Shown: in pieces, positions 9,339 through 17,940 of the stretch | Position numbering within the stretch: the first letter of the stretch is position 1 | Layout: the number at the start of each line of letters is the position of its first letter | Assembly (NCBI GenBank): GCA_029939945.1 | Contig: JAOZRX010000002.1 | Location: 1 to 64,000, forward strand | DNA: 64,000 bases | Direction of reading: 5' to 3' | DNA from: Candidatus Izemoplasma sp. | Lineage (GTDB): Bacteria > Bacillota_I > Bacilli_A > Izemoplasmatales > Izemoplasmataceae | Notes under the pieces: generated by a model | What the model was told of the DNA's origin: nothing | Database searches by the model: none | What the model saw: the letters and a program-made list of their open reading frames with translations, nothing else | Position numbers and translations under genes: made by a program

Positions 9339-10976
9339 TCATTCTACGAAGCAACTTCCACCAATAAATTCTCTTAGTAAAGAATTACATGGTACATACG
9401 AATCATCAATATCTACAAAGTATTTTAAAAACTTAATTAATCTATTCGCAGTAACATAGTATTCATTGTCATATGGTATTTCCTGTAATGTCGGTAGAGC
9501 ATATTTTTTCATAACACATAATTCATATTGTAATCCTGAATTATAAATATAATCAGCGTTTTCTTGGTTAGGGTAAATCCATTTAAATTCACCACGTCTT
9601 ACAGAACTCCACATACTTAATGTTCTTATAGCAGGAGCATTTCTAAATTTTTTATCACGAACAATTCTTCTAAGTAATCTTAAATTAGTAATACTTATTG
9701 GATTGTGATTATCTAAGTTCATCTGTAATTGAGGACTTATATAGATTTTAAATACTTGTTTTTTAGGAATCATTTCTGATAACTTATCATTTAAGGCATG
9801 AATACCTTCAATAATAATAGGGTTATCTTCAGAAACTTTTAATTTTGTATAACCATTTCTTCGTTTAGTTGTAAAATCAAAAATTGGTATTTTTACTTCT
9901 TCACCAGCAATTAAATCTAACATATTTTGATTAAATAACTTAATATCTAACGTATTTATATGTTCCAAATCAATTTCTCCGTATTTATTCTCAGGAATAT
10001 CTTCTCTATTTAAATAGTAATTATCTAATGAGATAGTGATTGGTTTTAATCCTCTAGTCATAAGTTCAATTCTCAATCTATTAGAGAAAGTAGTTTTACC
10101 ACTAGAACTAGGACCTGCTATTGCAATTAATCTTATGTTATGAATATCTTTTTTTATTTTGTCTCCAAGTTCAGTAAGCATAGCATTGTGCTGAGCTTCA
10201 CACATATGAACAAATTCAACAATACTATTTTTTTCAACATGTCTGTTTAAATCAGCAATTGTGCTTGCTTCAACAACATCAGCCCAAATTGAAGCTCTTC
10301 TTAATGTTTGAACATATTTTTCTGCATCTCTAAAGATAGGTATTTTACCATTCTTTTCCGCTCTAGGATATTGAATTAAGAATCCTATTTCATAAGGTCT
10401 AAATAAGTATTTACTTAAATAACCAGTTGAAGGAACCATATAACCATACATATAGTTCATGTACCCATCACATACATAAAAATGTACTTTGTTATCAGGA
10501 CGATATTCAATAATGTCGATTCTATCTTGATAATCATTTTCCATATAGAATTCAATTGCTTCTTCAGTACTCATTGTAATTCTTTCAAAAGGAACGTCTA
10601 ACTCAATTAACCGATCCATTTCAGTTTTGATATTATTTAATATTTTATCGATATTTGGAGAATCATCATTAACTATATAGCAAAAAATCGATCTAGATAA
10701 ACTATATTTAAACTTGATTTTATATTTAGGATAAACATTATTAAATGCCATAGCTATAAGATATCTTAAACTTTGCTCATAAACATGAACAGATTCAGAA
10801 TTATTCATAGATAAAAATTCTACATCAGCATCATATTCGAATTTATACGATAACTCACGCATACGGTGGTTAACTCTTGCTACAATGAAATCCTTATTTT
10901 TCGCTTCAGGGAGTTCATTTAGTCTTATTTCATTTTCAAATTGATAATCAGTACTTCCCACTTTGATTGTAAACAT
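9339..10976 (-). CDS. Nucleoside kinase of the uridine kinase / phosphoribulokinase family with ThrRS-like N-terminal region
   Basis: Walker A AIAGPSSSGKTTFSNRL, SLDNYYLNRED, EGIHALNDKL. Confidence 0.85.
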   Translation of the reverse strand: MFTIKVGSTDYQFENEIRLNELPEAKNKDFIVARVNHRMRELSYKFEYDADVEFLSMNNSESVHVYEQSLRYLIAMAFNNVYPKYKIKFKYSLSRSIFCYIVNDDSPNIDKILNNIKTEMDRLIELDVPFERITMSTEEAIEFYMENDYQDRIDIIEYRPDNKVHFYVCDGYMNYMYGYMVPSTGYLSKYLFRPYEIGFLIQYPRAEKNGKIPIFRDAEKYVQTLRRASIWADVVEASTIADLNRHVEKNSIVEFVHMCEAQHNAMLTELGDKIKKDIHNIRLIAIAGPSSSGKTTFSNRLRIELMTRGLKPITISLDNYYLNREDIPENKYGEIDLEHINTLDIKLFNQNMLDLIAGEEVKIPIFDFTTKRRNGYTKLKVSEDNPIIIEGIHALNDKLSEMIPKKQVFKIYISPQLQMNLDNHNPISITNLRLLRRIVRDKKFRNAPAIRTLSMWSSVRRGEFKWIYPNQENADYIYNSGLQYELCVMKKYALPTLQEIPYDNEYYVTANRLIKFLKYFVDIDDSYVPCNSLLREFIGGSCFVE

Positions 10977-11058
10977 AATATCACCTCTAAATTTTGGGAG
11001 TGTAGTTCTATTTTACCAAAAAACAGAGTAAATTAAAACAAATATATAAAAATATATT

Positions 11059-11100
11059 ATGTAAAAAACATTTGACATAATGTAAAAAATATTTTACACT
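11059..11100 (+). promoter_or_regulatory. Promoter (TTGACA 11072-11077, TACACT ~11095-11100) with candidate operator TGTAAAA-aata-TTTTACA (11081-11098) and a related half-copy at 11059-11071
   Basis: Perfect 7-bp inverted arms between the -35 and -10 of an operon ending in an XRE regulator; second ATGTAAAAAA tract 21 bp upstream. Confidence 0.6.
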
Positions 11101-11117
11101 GTAATTGAGGTGGTATC

Positions 11118-11543
11118 ATGAATGTAAATTATAAAAGGTCATCAATAACATGTATTGTATTTGGAATATTATTTTTTTACTTAATTATTCATTTTGCTGT
11201 AATTGGTCCTCTAGAATTTCAATCAGAGAGAATTCACAAGGTTATAGCTGCTGCTGTAATAATTGTTGCAATGTCTTCATTTGCGATTATGCTGTTACTT
11301 ACAAATAAAAAGGACAAAGTATTTGATGAAAGAGATTCACTGATTCAAAAACAATCTTCAATGGTAGGATTAATGCTAACAGGAATATTTGTTTTCTTAT
11401 TTTCGATAATTCTATTTATTAGTTATGAAGATAGAGGAGTTTTAGAAGTATCATGGGTTTGGTTGATTGCATATACTACATTTTCTTTTAGCTATTTTAT
11501 TACTAGTTTAATATCTGTATATCTTTACATAAGAGATGACTAA
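11118..11543 (+). CDS. Four-TM membrane protein paired with XRE regulator (DUF2178-like)
   Basis: Four hydrophobic segments and a 'DERDSLIQKQ' segment; 8-nt overlap with HTH gene. Confidence 0.65.
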   Translation: MNVNYKRSSITCIVFGILFFYLIIHFAVIGPLEFQSERIHKVIAAAVIIVAMSSFAIMLLLTNKKDKVFDERDSLIQKQSSMVGLMLTGIFVFLFSIILFISYEDRGVLEVSWVWLIAYTTFSFSYFITSLISVYLYIRDD

Positions 11544-11748
11544 ACTACCAAGCAATTTAACCAATAGTATTAAACTCCTTCGTACTAAATTAGACTTAAC
11601 ACAAGACGATTTGGCCAAAAAAACAAATTGTTCTAGACAGACGATTAACGCAATTGAAAAGAATAAGTATTCTCCAAGTTTGCTTTTAGCTTTTAAGATT
11701 GCTTACATACTTGAAACTAATATTGATGAAGTATTTGGAATTGAATAG
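11536..11748 (+). CDS. XRE-family HTH transcriptional regulator
   Basis: LRTKLDLTQDDLAKKTNCSRQTINAIEKNKYSPSLLLAFKIAYIL. Confidence 0.93.
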   Translation: MTKLPSNLTNSIKLLRTKLDLTQDDLAKKTNCSRQTINAIEKNKYSPSLLLAFKIAYILETNIDEVFGIE

Positions 11749-11751
11749 TAT

Positions 11752-11776
11752 AAAGGCTAGTATGACTAGCTTTTTT
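11752..11776 (+). terminator. Terminator after HTH gene
   Basis: GCTAGT-ATG-ACTAGC followed by TTTTTT. Confidence 0.7.
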
Positions 11777-11777
11777 A

Positions 11778-11805
11778 TTGACAATTTTTTTAAAGGTTTT
11801 ATAAT
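11778..11805 (+). promoter_or_regulatory. Consensus sigma-A promoter TTGACA-16-TATAAT
   Basis: TTGACA 11778-11783, TATAAT 11800-11805; immediately followed by a (GA)n leader. Confidence 0.8.
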
Positions 11806-11833
11806 GAAATTGTAGGTGAGAGAGAGAGAGAAA

Positions 11834-12235
11834 ATGAAAAAAGAGATTTTTATTGAAAAATTCATCGATGAAGATGAAAGACCGAGAGGTCAAAGAGAAT
11901 TTTATCGTGGACGTGGTGCAGGAATTAATCGTCACGATAAAGGTAGAGGATTCCACATTAATGGTGGAAGAAGAGATGGATATGGTCCACATTTAGAAGA
12001 AGGATGTAATGTAACAAAAAAGTACCCAAGCCATAATTATTACCGAAAGAGTTATGAAATAAAAGAATTTGAAAGTAAAACAAAAATGTTTACATCAAAA
12101 GAAGAATTAGTGAAATTCGTTAATAAAATTGGCGCAAAAGGACAAAAAGCAGATGTTTTCAAAATTGAAGATGATTTATATAAAGTGGTATATACTGAGC
12201 AAATAGAAGTGAAAGAAGAAAAAGAAGTACTATAA
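11834..12235 (+). CDS. Small Arg/Gly-rich protein of unknown function (paralog of 43941..44219)
   Basis: N-terminal EIFIEKFIDEDE, RG-rich linker (RPRGQREFYRGRGAGINRHDKGRG), C-terminal FTSKEELVKFVN...KADVFKIEDDLYKVVY shared with paralog; GA-repeat SD; start refined from 11816 to ATG 11834. Confidence 0.75.
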   Translation: MKKEIFIEKFIDEDERPRGQREFYRGRGAGINRHDKGRGFHINGGRRDGYGPHLEEGCNVTKKYPSHNYYRKSYEIKEFESKTKMFTSKEELVKFVNKIGAKGQKADVFKIEDDLYKVVYTEQIEVKEEKEVL

Positions 12236-12255
12236 ATTGAACAAACACCTACATT

Positions 12256-12285
12256 AAAGGAGCTAATAAATTAGCTCCTTTTTTA
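12256..12285 (+). terminator. Terminator
   Basis: AAAGGAGCTAA-TAAA-TTAGCTCCTTTTTT. Confidence 0.8.
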
Positions 12286-12374
12286 GTGGTTATTCCCGAA
12301 TATATTTTGCAACTTTATCAGGTAGAATAATTAAGTGCCATTCTAGTAAAATTGATGGAATTTACAAATAGTTT

Positions 12375-13937
12375 TTAGTAAATAATTTTAATGTTGTTAT
12401 TCTCTTTAATAATAACTTCTTTTTTCTCATAGATATAATTAATCAGTAGTTCAATAACATCTACTTGAATGTCTTTAACTGTTTTACATTTTTGGAAGAA
12501 TAAATAGTCTCCACCACCAGCTGCACGGTAATTATTCATCACTATACTGTAGTTTCTATTTAAATCTAATGGTGCACCATTAAATGTTACATCTTTGATT
12601 CTATTCGAATGTGGTTTTCTTATATCAATTGTATAATTGATATTATCATACATATCATAAGCATATAATTGAAGTTTTGGAGTACTAAATTTAGGGCTAA
12701 TAACAGCTCTTGCATCATTCAATTCAAAGAATTCAGCTGTCTTCTCTAATGCTTTTAGAAGTATTTCTCCGGGAACTGATTTAACAACTAGACTATTAGG
12801 AAAAACATACGTTCCTATTACGTCTCTAATTGTAATATCTTTTCTAAAACCGGATACATCATTACCTAAAGAACAAGACGATATATCAGCTTTTGAATAT
12901 TCAAGTTGCACTTGATTAATAAATGAAATTAAAGGGTGTTTATTAAGTCTTGCTTCTAATTGATTATAAATTATTAAATCAGATTTAGTTTTTCCAATTG
13001 GAGTATCTAAAAATAACTGTGTTTCTTTTTCGGACTCAATGATTAAATCAAGTAACAATTGATCTGCGACTACACCAGTAGTTTCAATAATATCAACATT
13101 TAAGACTTCATATTCCCATGAGTTATTTATATATTTGAACTCAATATCAACTAGTCCGAGTCCAGTACCATTAAACGATGGTTGAGTATAGTATGTATTA
13201 AATAGTTTACCAGCAAGAGTACGGTGTTGATGTCCAGTAAGCAATAAGTCGATTCCTGGTATCTCTTTTATAATCTTATATCCTTGATTTTCACCTGTAT
13301 CTTCAACAGAAAACTCATGAGTTTCTAAATCTCTTTCAAATCCTCCATGATAACTTACTACTATAAAATCTGGATTCTCATTTTTCTTAACATAGCTAAC
13401 TGTTTTTTTGATTGTTTCACATGCATCTTTAAACGTAATATTTTCTATATGAGAAGGCTGCTCCCAGTTAGGAACATAATGTGTTGTTGCTCCAATAAAA
13501 GCAATAGAGGGACCATTCTTGTATTCAATAATCTCATATTCTTTCCCGTAGTAAGGTGAATTAGTAGATTTATCAATTATATTTGAATTTATTATTTTAG
13601 CATCCAAAAAATTTAGATAGTTCTCTAAATATTCTTTTCCATAATTAAACTCATGATTACCAATTGTGATAAAATCATAATTTAAGTAATTATATACTTT
13701 CGATAAAGGATTTTGAATTCCAATATTTTCTTTAGCATGATGATATGTTAAAGGGCTACCTTGAATGGTATCCCCAGAATCAATTACGATTGTATTTTTT
13801 ACTCGATATTCTTTTAACAAAGTTGATATTTGAGCAAGCCCGATATCCATTTTTTCATTAGTTGAATAACTTCGCGGATAGACATATCCATGTGTATCAG
13901 ATGTTTGTAATAAACGAAAGCTAAATGTTTTCAGCAT
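12375..13937 (-). CDS. 5'-nucleotidase / 2',3'-cyclic phosphodiesterase family metallophosphoesterase (no obvious signal peptide)
   Basis: LLQTSDTHGYVYP, IDSGDTIQGSP, TIGNHEFNYG, DLLLTGHQHRTL, NNYRAAGGGDY. Confidence 0.88.
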   Translation of the reverse strand: MLKTFSFRLLQTSDTHGYVYPRSYSTNEKMDIGLAQISTLLKEYRVKNTIVIDSGDTIQGSPLTYHHAKENIGIQNPLSKVYNYLNYDFITIGNHEFNYGKEYLENYLNFLDAKIINSNIIDKSTNSPYYGKEYEIIEYKNGPSIAFIGATTHYVPNWEQPSHIENITFKDACETIKKTVSYVKKNENPDFIVVSYHGGFERDLETHEFSVEDTGENQGYKIIKEIPGIDLLLTGHQHRTLAGKLFNTYYTQPSFNGTGLGLVDIEFKYINNSWEYEVLNVDIIETTGVVADQLLLDLIIESEKETQLFLDTPIGKTKSDLIIYNQLEARLNKHPLISFINQVQLEYSKADISSCSLGNDVSGFRKDITIRDVIGTYVFPNSLVVKSVPGEILLKALEKTAEFFELNDARAVISPKFSTPKLQLYAYDMYDNINYTIDIRKPHSNRIKDVTFNGAPLDLNRNYSIVMNNYRAAGGGDYLFFQKCKTVKDIQVDVIELLINYIYEKKEVIIKENNNIKIIY

Positions 13938-13986
13938 AATGTCACCTCTTTATATATTATATTGCTTTACCAGAAGGATATCAAAT

Positions 13987-14013
13987 AAAAAAAGCTTTTT
14001 ATCAAAGCTTTTT
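13987..14013. terminator. Terminator for minus-strand SDR gene
   Basis: AAAAAGCTTT...AAAGCTTTTT stem. Confidence 0.6.
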
Positions 14014-14935
14014 AAATATCGATATCTTGTTTTGTCAATGAAACTGAATATTCCCAAAGAGTATCTTGTAATTCTATTGAATGTGCTCGTTTTGTTGACT
14101 TAACAACAACTGGGTTTCCTTTTATATCAAAGAAACCATCTGGTCCATAATATTCTCCACTTTTTACAAGAGGATCAATGCAGGCTCTAATCCCAGGGAG
14201 TGCACCTTGAGGAGTAGCTTGATTAAATAATTCGATTATCCAAGTAACAGGTCTTGTTCTTAAAGATTTTAAGTGTCTACCAAGATTTGTTCTAGTAATT
14301 CCAGGGTGAGCTGCGAGTACTTTTATTTTTGAGTTTTTCTCTTCTAATCTTGTTTTTAATCCATAAGTAAATAATAAATTAGCAAGTTTTGATTGGGCAT
14401 AAGCATATGTCTTATTATATTTTTTATTCTCACCATATAGGAAACTATCAGGTTTTAATTTACCAAATCGATGAGCAATACTTGCGATATTAACAATTCT
14501 TGAATCTAGAGTATTATTTAATTTTTTCAATAAGTTCATTGTTAAATAAAAGTGTCCAAAATGATTAACCCCAATTTGTTTTTCAAATCCATCTTTGGTT
14601 GGTCCATAAGGAACAATCATAATTCCAGCATTGTTTAATAATACATCAACTTTATTATATTTTTCATTAATCTCATCTGTGAATTTCTTTATTGAACTAA
14701 AGTCCATTAAATCTAGGATGATAATATCAATATCAGCATCCTTAAATTCTTGCAGGATTTTACCTTTTGCTTCATTTGCTCTTTCTAAACTGCGACAGCC
14801 CATAATGACTTTAGCATTAGCCATCGCAAAAGCTTTTGTAGCTTCATAGCCAATACCGCTATTGGCTCCAGTGACAACAATTGTTTTACTTTTTAGATTA
14901 GGTAAATTCTTTAGTGTCCATATCTCTTTTTTCAT
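14012..14935 (-). CDS. Short-chain dehydrogenase/reductase
   Basis: VTGANSGIGYEATKAFA, LNNAGIM, YAQSKLANLLF motifs. Confidence 0.88.
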   Translation of the reverse strand: MKKEIWTLKNLPNLKSKTIVVTGANSGIGYEATKAFAMANAKVIMGCRSLERANEAKGKILQEFKDADIDIIILDLMDFSSIKKFTDEINEKYNKVDVLLNNAGIMIVPYGPTKDGFEKQIGVNHFGHFYLTMNLLKKLNNTLDSRIVNIASIAHRFGKLKPDSFLYGENKKYNKTYAYAQSKLANLLFTYGLKTRLEEKNSKIKVLAAHPGITRTNLGRHLKSLRTRPVTWIIELFNQATPQGALPGIRACIDPLVKSGEYYGPDGFFDIKGNPVVVKSTKRAHSIELQDTLWEYSVSLTKQDIDI

Positions 14936-14939
14936 ATCT

Positions 14940-15437
14940 TCACTCCTTTATTTTCTTAGGTTTACATGTTGTGTGCTCAATTGAATACATAATCCATACA
15001 AATCCAAGTATTACTAATCCTAATGCTGCCAATTTCCAAAGTAAATTACCATCAGGTAAAATAACAGGTGAAAAAGCAATTCCGACTGCGCTAAAGAATG
15101 CAACAACGCATCCCGTGCAACCAAACGTAAGTAATCCAAAGATGAAAGTAAAGAACGGAATAGCATTTGATCCTTTTGGTTCAATCTTTGTTAAATTATA
15201 ATTGATAATACTAAAAGTTACCATAATTGAGGATAAAGCTGCAATAATTATATTAATAAATATATGAGTAAAAACTATTAGAATCCCAAAATTATCTATC
15301 ATAATTTTATAATTAGTGTTTCCTTCAAAATCTAAGAAAGTATAGAGTCCTAAGAAAAAAATAAATATTACAATAATTAAGAGGATGTTTTTTCTTTTGA
15401 GTGCCTCTTTTTTGACTGCTAGTAACATATAAATCAC
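14940..15437 (-). CDS. Hypothetical membrane protein
   Basis: Several TM segments, including GLLTFGCTGCVVAFFSAVGIAFSPVILP; 4-nt spacing to SDR gene. Confidence 0.6.
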   Translation of the reverse strand: MIYMLLAVKKEALKRKNILLIIVIFIFFLGLYTFLDFEGNTNYKIMIDNFGILIVFTHIFINIIIAALSSIMVTFSIINYNLTKIEPKGSNAIPFFTFIFGLLTFGCTGCVVAFFSAVGIAFSPVILPDGNLLWKLAALGLVILGFVWIMYSIEHTTCKPKKIKE

Positions 15438-15527
15438 CTCTTAATAATAATACCATTTAATGTGTTGTTTTAAAATTAAAAGGCAATATTTATACAGTAG
15501 TGTTAGTTAGATTAGAATTGCAAAATT

Positions 15528-15562
15528 CAACTACAAGTTGCTTTATATCTATTTATTATAAA
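15528..15562 (+). promoter_or_regulatory. Inverted repeat CAACT-ACA-AGTTG followed 16 nt later by TATAAA
   Basis: Same element and geometry as 36691-36724, upstream of the paralogous ABC cassette. Confidence 0.5.
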
Positions 15563-15688
15563 TAAGGAATGTGATAAAATGGAATACAGTTGAGAATATT
15601 AGTGATTTAATAAAAATTTAATAATATATATATATTGAGATAATATGTAGTTGATATAATAAAATTAACAAAGAGCGGGGTGTGAAAA

Positions 15689-17932
15689 ATGATTAGACTA
15701 GAAAATATATCAAAATATTACTATTCAGGAAATAATGTAGTTCTTGCGTTAAGAAAAATTGATATCGAATTTAGAAAAGGGGAATTTATCGCAATTACTG
15801 GGAAAAGCGGTAGCGGTAAATCAACATTACTGAATGTTTTAAGTGGTCTAGATACTTATGAAGATGGAAAGATGTTTGTTAATGGTGTTGATGTCTCACA
15901 TTACACTGTTAAAGAACTTGAAGTATATCGGAAACAGTATATTGGGTTTGTTTTTCAAGACTACAATATTATTGATAGTTATACTGTTTATCAAAATATA
16001 GAATTAGCATTAATAATTCAGGGATACGATAAGTCAAAAAGAAGAGCAAGAGTACTTGAATTGATTGAGCAAGTTGGATTAAGTCATGTGAAAAATCAAA
16101 AAGCAAGTAAATGTTCAGGTGGTGAAAAACAACGTACTGTAATAGCGAGAGCTCTCGCAAAAGACTGTAGTGTTATTGTTTGTGATGAACCAACGGGTAA
16201 TCTAGATGTAGAATCAAGTAAAAGGATTTTGGAATTACTTCATAATATTAGTTCTGATAAATTAGTAATAGTCGTCACACATAATTATGAGGAACTAAAA
16301 GAATTTGCGACAAGAAAATTAAGACTTCATGATGGAGATATAATTGAAGATAAAATTGAGAAGAAAAATGTCAAACTTGAAGATACTTTCAAAGAATTAA
16401 CACCTTATAAAACAAACCTAACAGATATTTTAAAAATAGCTTTTATAAATATTAAATCAATGCCAAAGAAAGCATTCTTTAGTGGATTAATCATCTCACT
16501 TATGCTTCTTTCATTCGTATTTGCTTTCGGACTTAATTTAAAAGAAAAAAATACATCATTAATAGATAAAACTCCATATTTTGAAAATGCGAATCAAAGT
16601 AGATTGATTGTTACTAAAAGAGATGATTCTGTATTTACATCAGAAGAACTAGATTCATTTGAGAACATCAAATATGTTAGAGGTGTAGTTAACTATGATT
16701 TAGTATTTGATTCAACATATATTAATGCAACATATAATAATGAATATGGATTAAATGAGTTTTTTGAATATAAAATTCTTCCCTCACTTAGCTTAAATAA
16801 TTTTGATTTATTGCGTGGAAGATTGCCAGAAAGTAAACTAGAAGTAGTAATTGGTGAAAATGATCTTTATGATATTGATGATTATATTTCAGTATCTAAT
16901 GAGTTTATTATTAATAAGATTGAGGCAACAGTAACAGACCAATTCACATATAAGATTGTTGGAGTAATTAAGCAAGATTTAAGTATAGAAGAAGCGAAAA
17001 ATGAACTATATTTAACAATAGAAGCCTTAGATGAAATGCGTTATTCTGCATTTGCTGAGAATTCTCAAAAATTGCTTGTGATTGATGATAAAGCTATGTA
17101 TGCAATTGTTGAAGATATAAGAATCGATAATTCTTTAGAAGATTTTGAGGTACTTGGATATGATATGATGCTTTTTGATATGTGCAGAGATTTTGGATAC
17201 AGAAAAGAAGTAATTGATGATTTTGATGCAGGGTTATGTCCTAAAGAGTGGTTTCTTCCCAATCATGATTTTGGGATTAATGTATTCACGAGGTATGAAT
17301 CGTTAAATGATCCGTATGATATAGTATTGGAAACTATTGCGCTTTACCCTCATATATATGGGCAAGGAGTATATGTAAATGAGTATACATACAATCAGTT
17401 ATTTGATGATGAAATTTATCAACCTAGTTTGATTGTTTATGATATGTTTGAGGCTAAACAAGTTAAAGAAGAACTAGAAGAAATGGGATATAATGTTTTT
17501 TATCCTACTGGTGTAATTGATGAAGATGATGCTTTAGAAATAATTATCAGAAATTTACAGTTATCTTTAACTTTGGGCTTAACTGTGCTAGTCGTATATT
17601 TTGTAGGATACTTTGTTATGAGAAACGTAGTAGTGAGTAAAAGAAAAGATTATTTGATTTATAGAAGCGTAGGTGCTTCTAAAAAAACAATTAGTAATGT
17701 ATTGGTAATTGAAATGTTTTACTTAACTGTAATATCATTCATAGTTGTGATGAGTATACTGGTAATAAACGAGAATATTAATAGTGTAATTCCAAGATTA
17801 CTAAGGTACTTCAGTGTTTATAATTACTTTGTTATCCTACTTTTAATTAACTTACTTATGTTGCTAATGTCTAAAAACTTTAACGCAAAAATCTTCAATA
17901 AATCAGTGATTAGTTCACTGAAGGCAGAGTAG
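15689..17932 (+). CDS. ABC transporter, fused ATPase + FtsX/MacB-type permease (cassette 1, protein A)
   Basis: GKSGSGKSTLLNVLSGLD Walker A, CSGGEKQRTVIARALA signature, DEPTGNLD Walker B, followed by TM permease with large extracellular loop. Confidence 0.9.
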   Translation: MIRLENISKYYYSGNNVVLALRKIDIEFRKGEFIAITGKSGSGKSTLLNVLSGLDTYEDGKMFVNGVDVSHYTVKELEVYRKQYIGFVFQDYNIIDSYTVYQNIELALIIQGYDKSKRRARVLELIEQVGLSHVKNQKASKCSGGEKQRTVIARALAKDCSVIVCDEPTGNLDVESSKRILELLHNISSDKLVIVVTHNYEELKEFATRKLRLHDGDIIEDKIEKKNVKLEDTFKELTPYKTNLTDILKIAFINIKSMPKKAFFSGLIISLMLLSFVFAFGLNLKEKNTSLIDKTPYFENANQSRLIVTKRDDSVFTSEELDSFENIKYVRGVVNYDLVFDSTYINATYNNEYGLNEFFEYKILPSLSLNNFDLLRGRLPESKLEVVIGENDLYDIDDYISVSNEFIINKIEATVTDQFTYKIVGVIKQDLSIEEAKNELYLTIEALDEMRYSAFAENSQKLLVIDDKAMYAIVEDIRIDNSLEDFEVLGYDMMLFDMCRDFGYRKEVIDDFDAGLCPKEWFLPNHDFGINVFTRYESLNDPYDIVLETIALYPHIYGQGVYVNEYTYNQLFDDEIYQPSLIVYDMFEAKQVKEELEEMGYNVFYPTGVIDEDDALEIIIRNLQLSLTLGLTVLVVYFVGYFVMRNVVVSKRKDYLIYRSVGASKKTISNVLVIEMFYLTVISFIVVMSILVINENINSVIPRLLRYFSVYNYFVILLLINLLMLLMSKNFNAKIFNKSVISSLKAE

Positions 17933-17940
17933 GTGAAGAC

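Noticed and set aside
11717-11992. 91-aa minus-strand ORF
   Set aside because: Antisense to the RG-rich small protein and its promoter; Ser/Thr-rich shadow.
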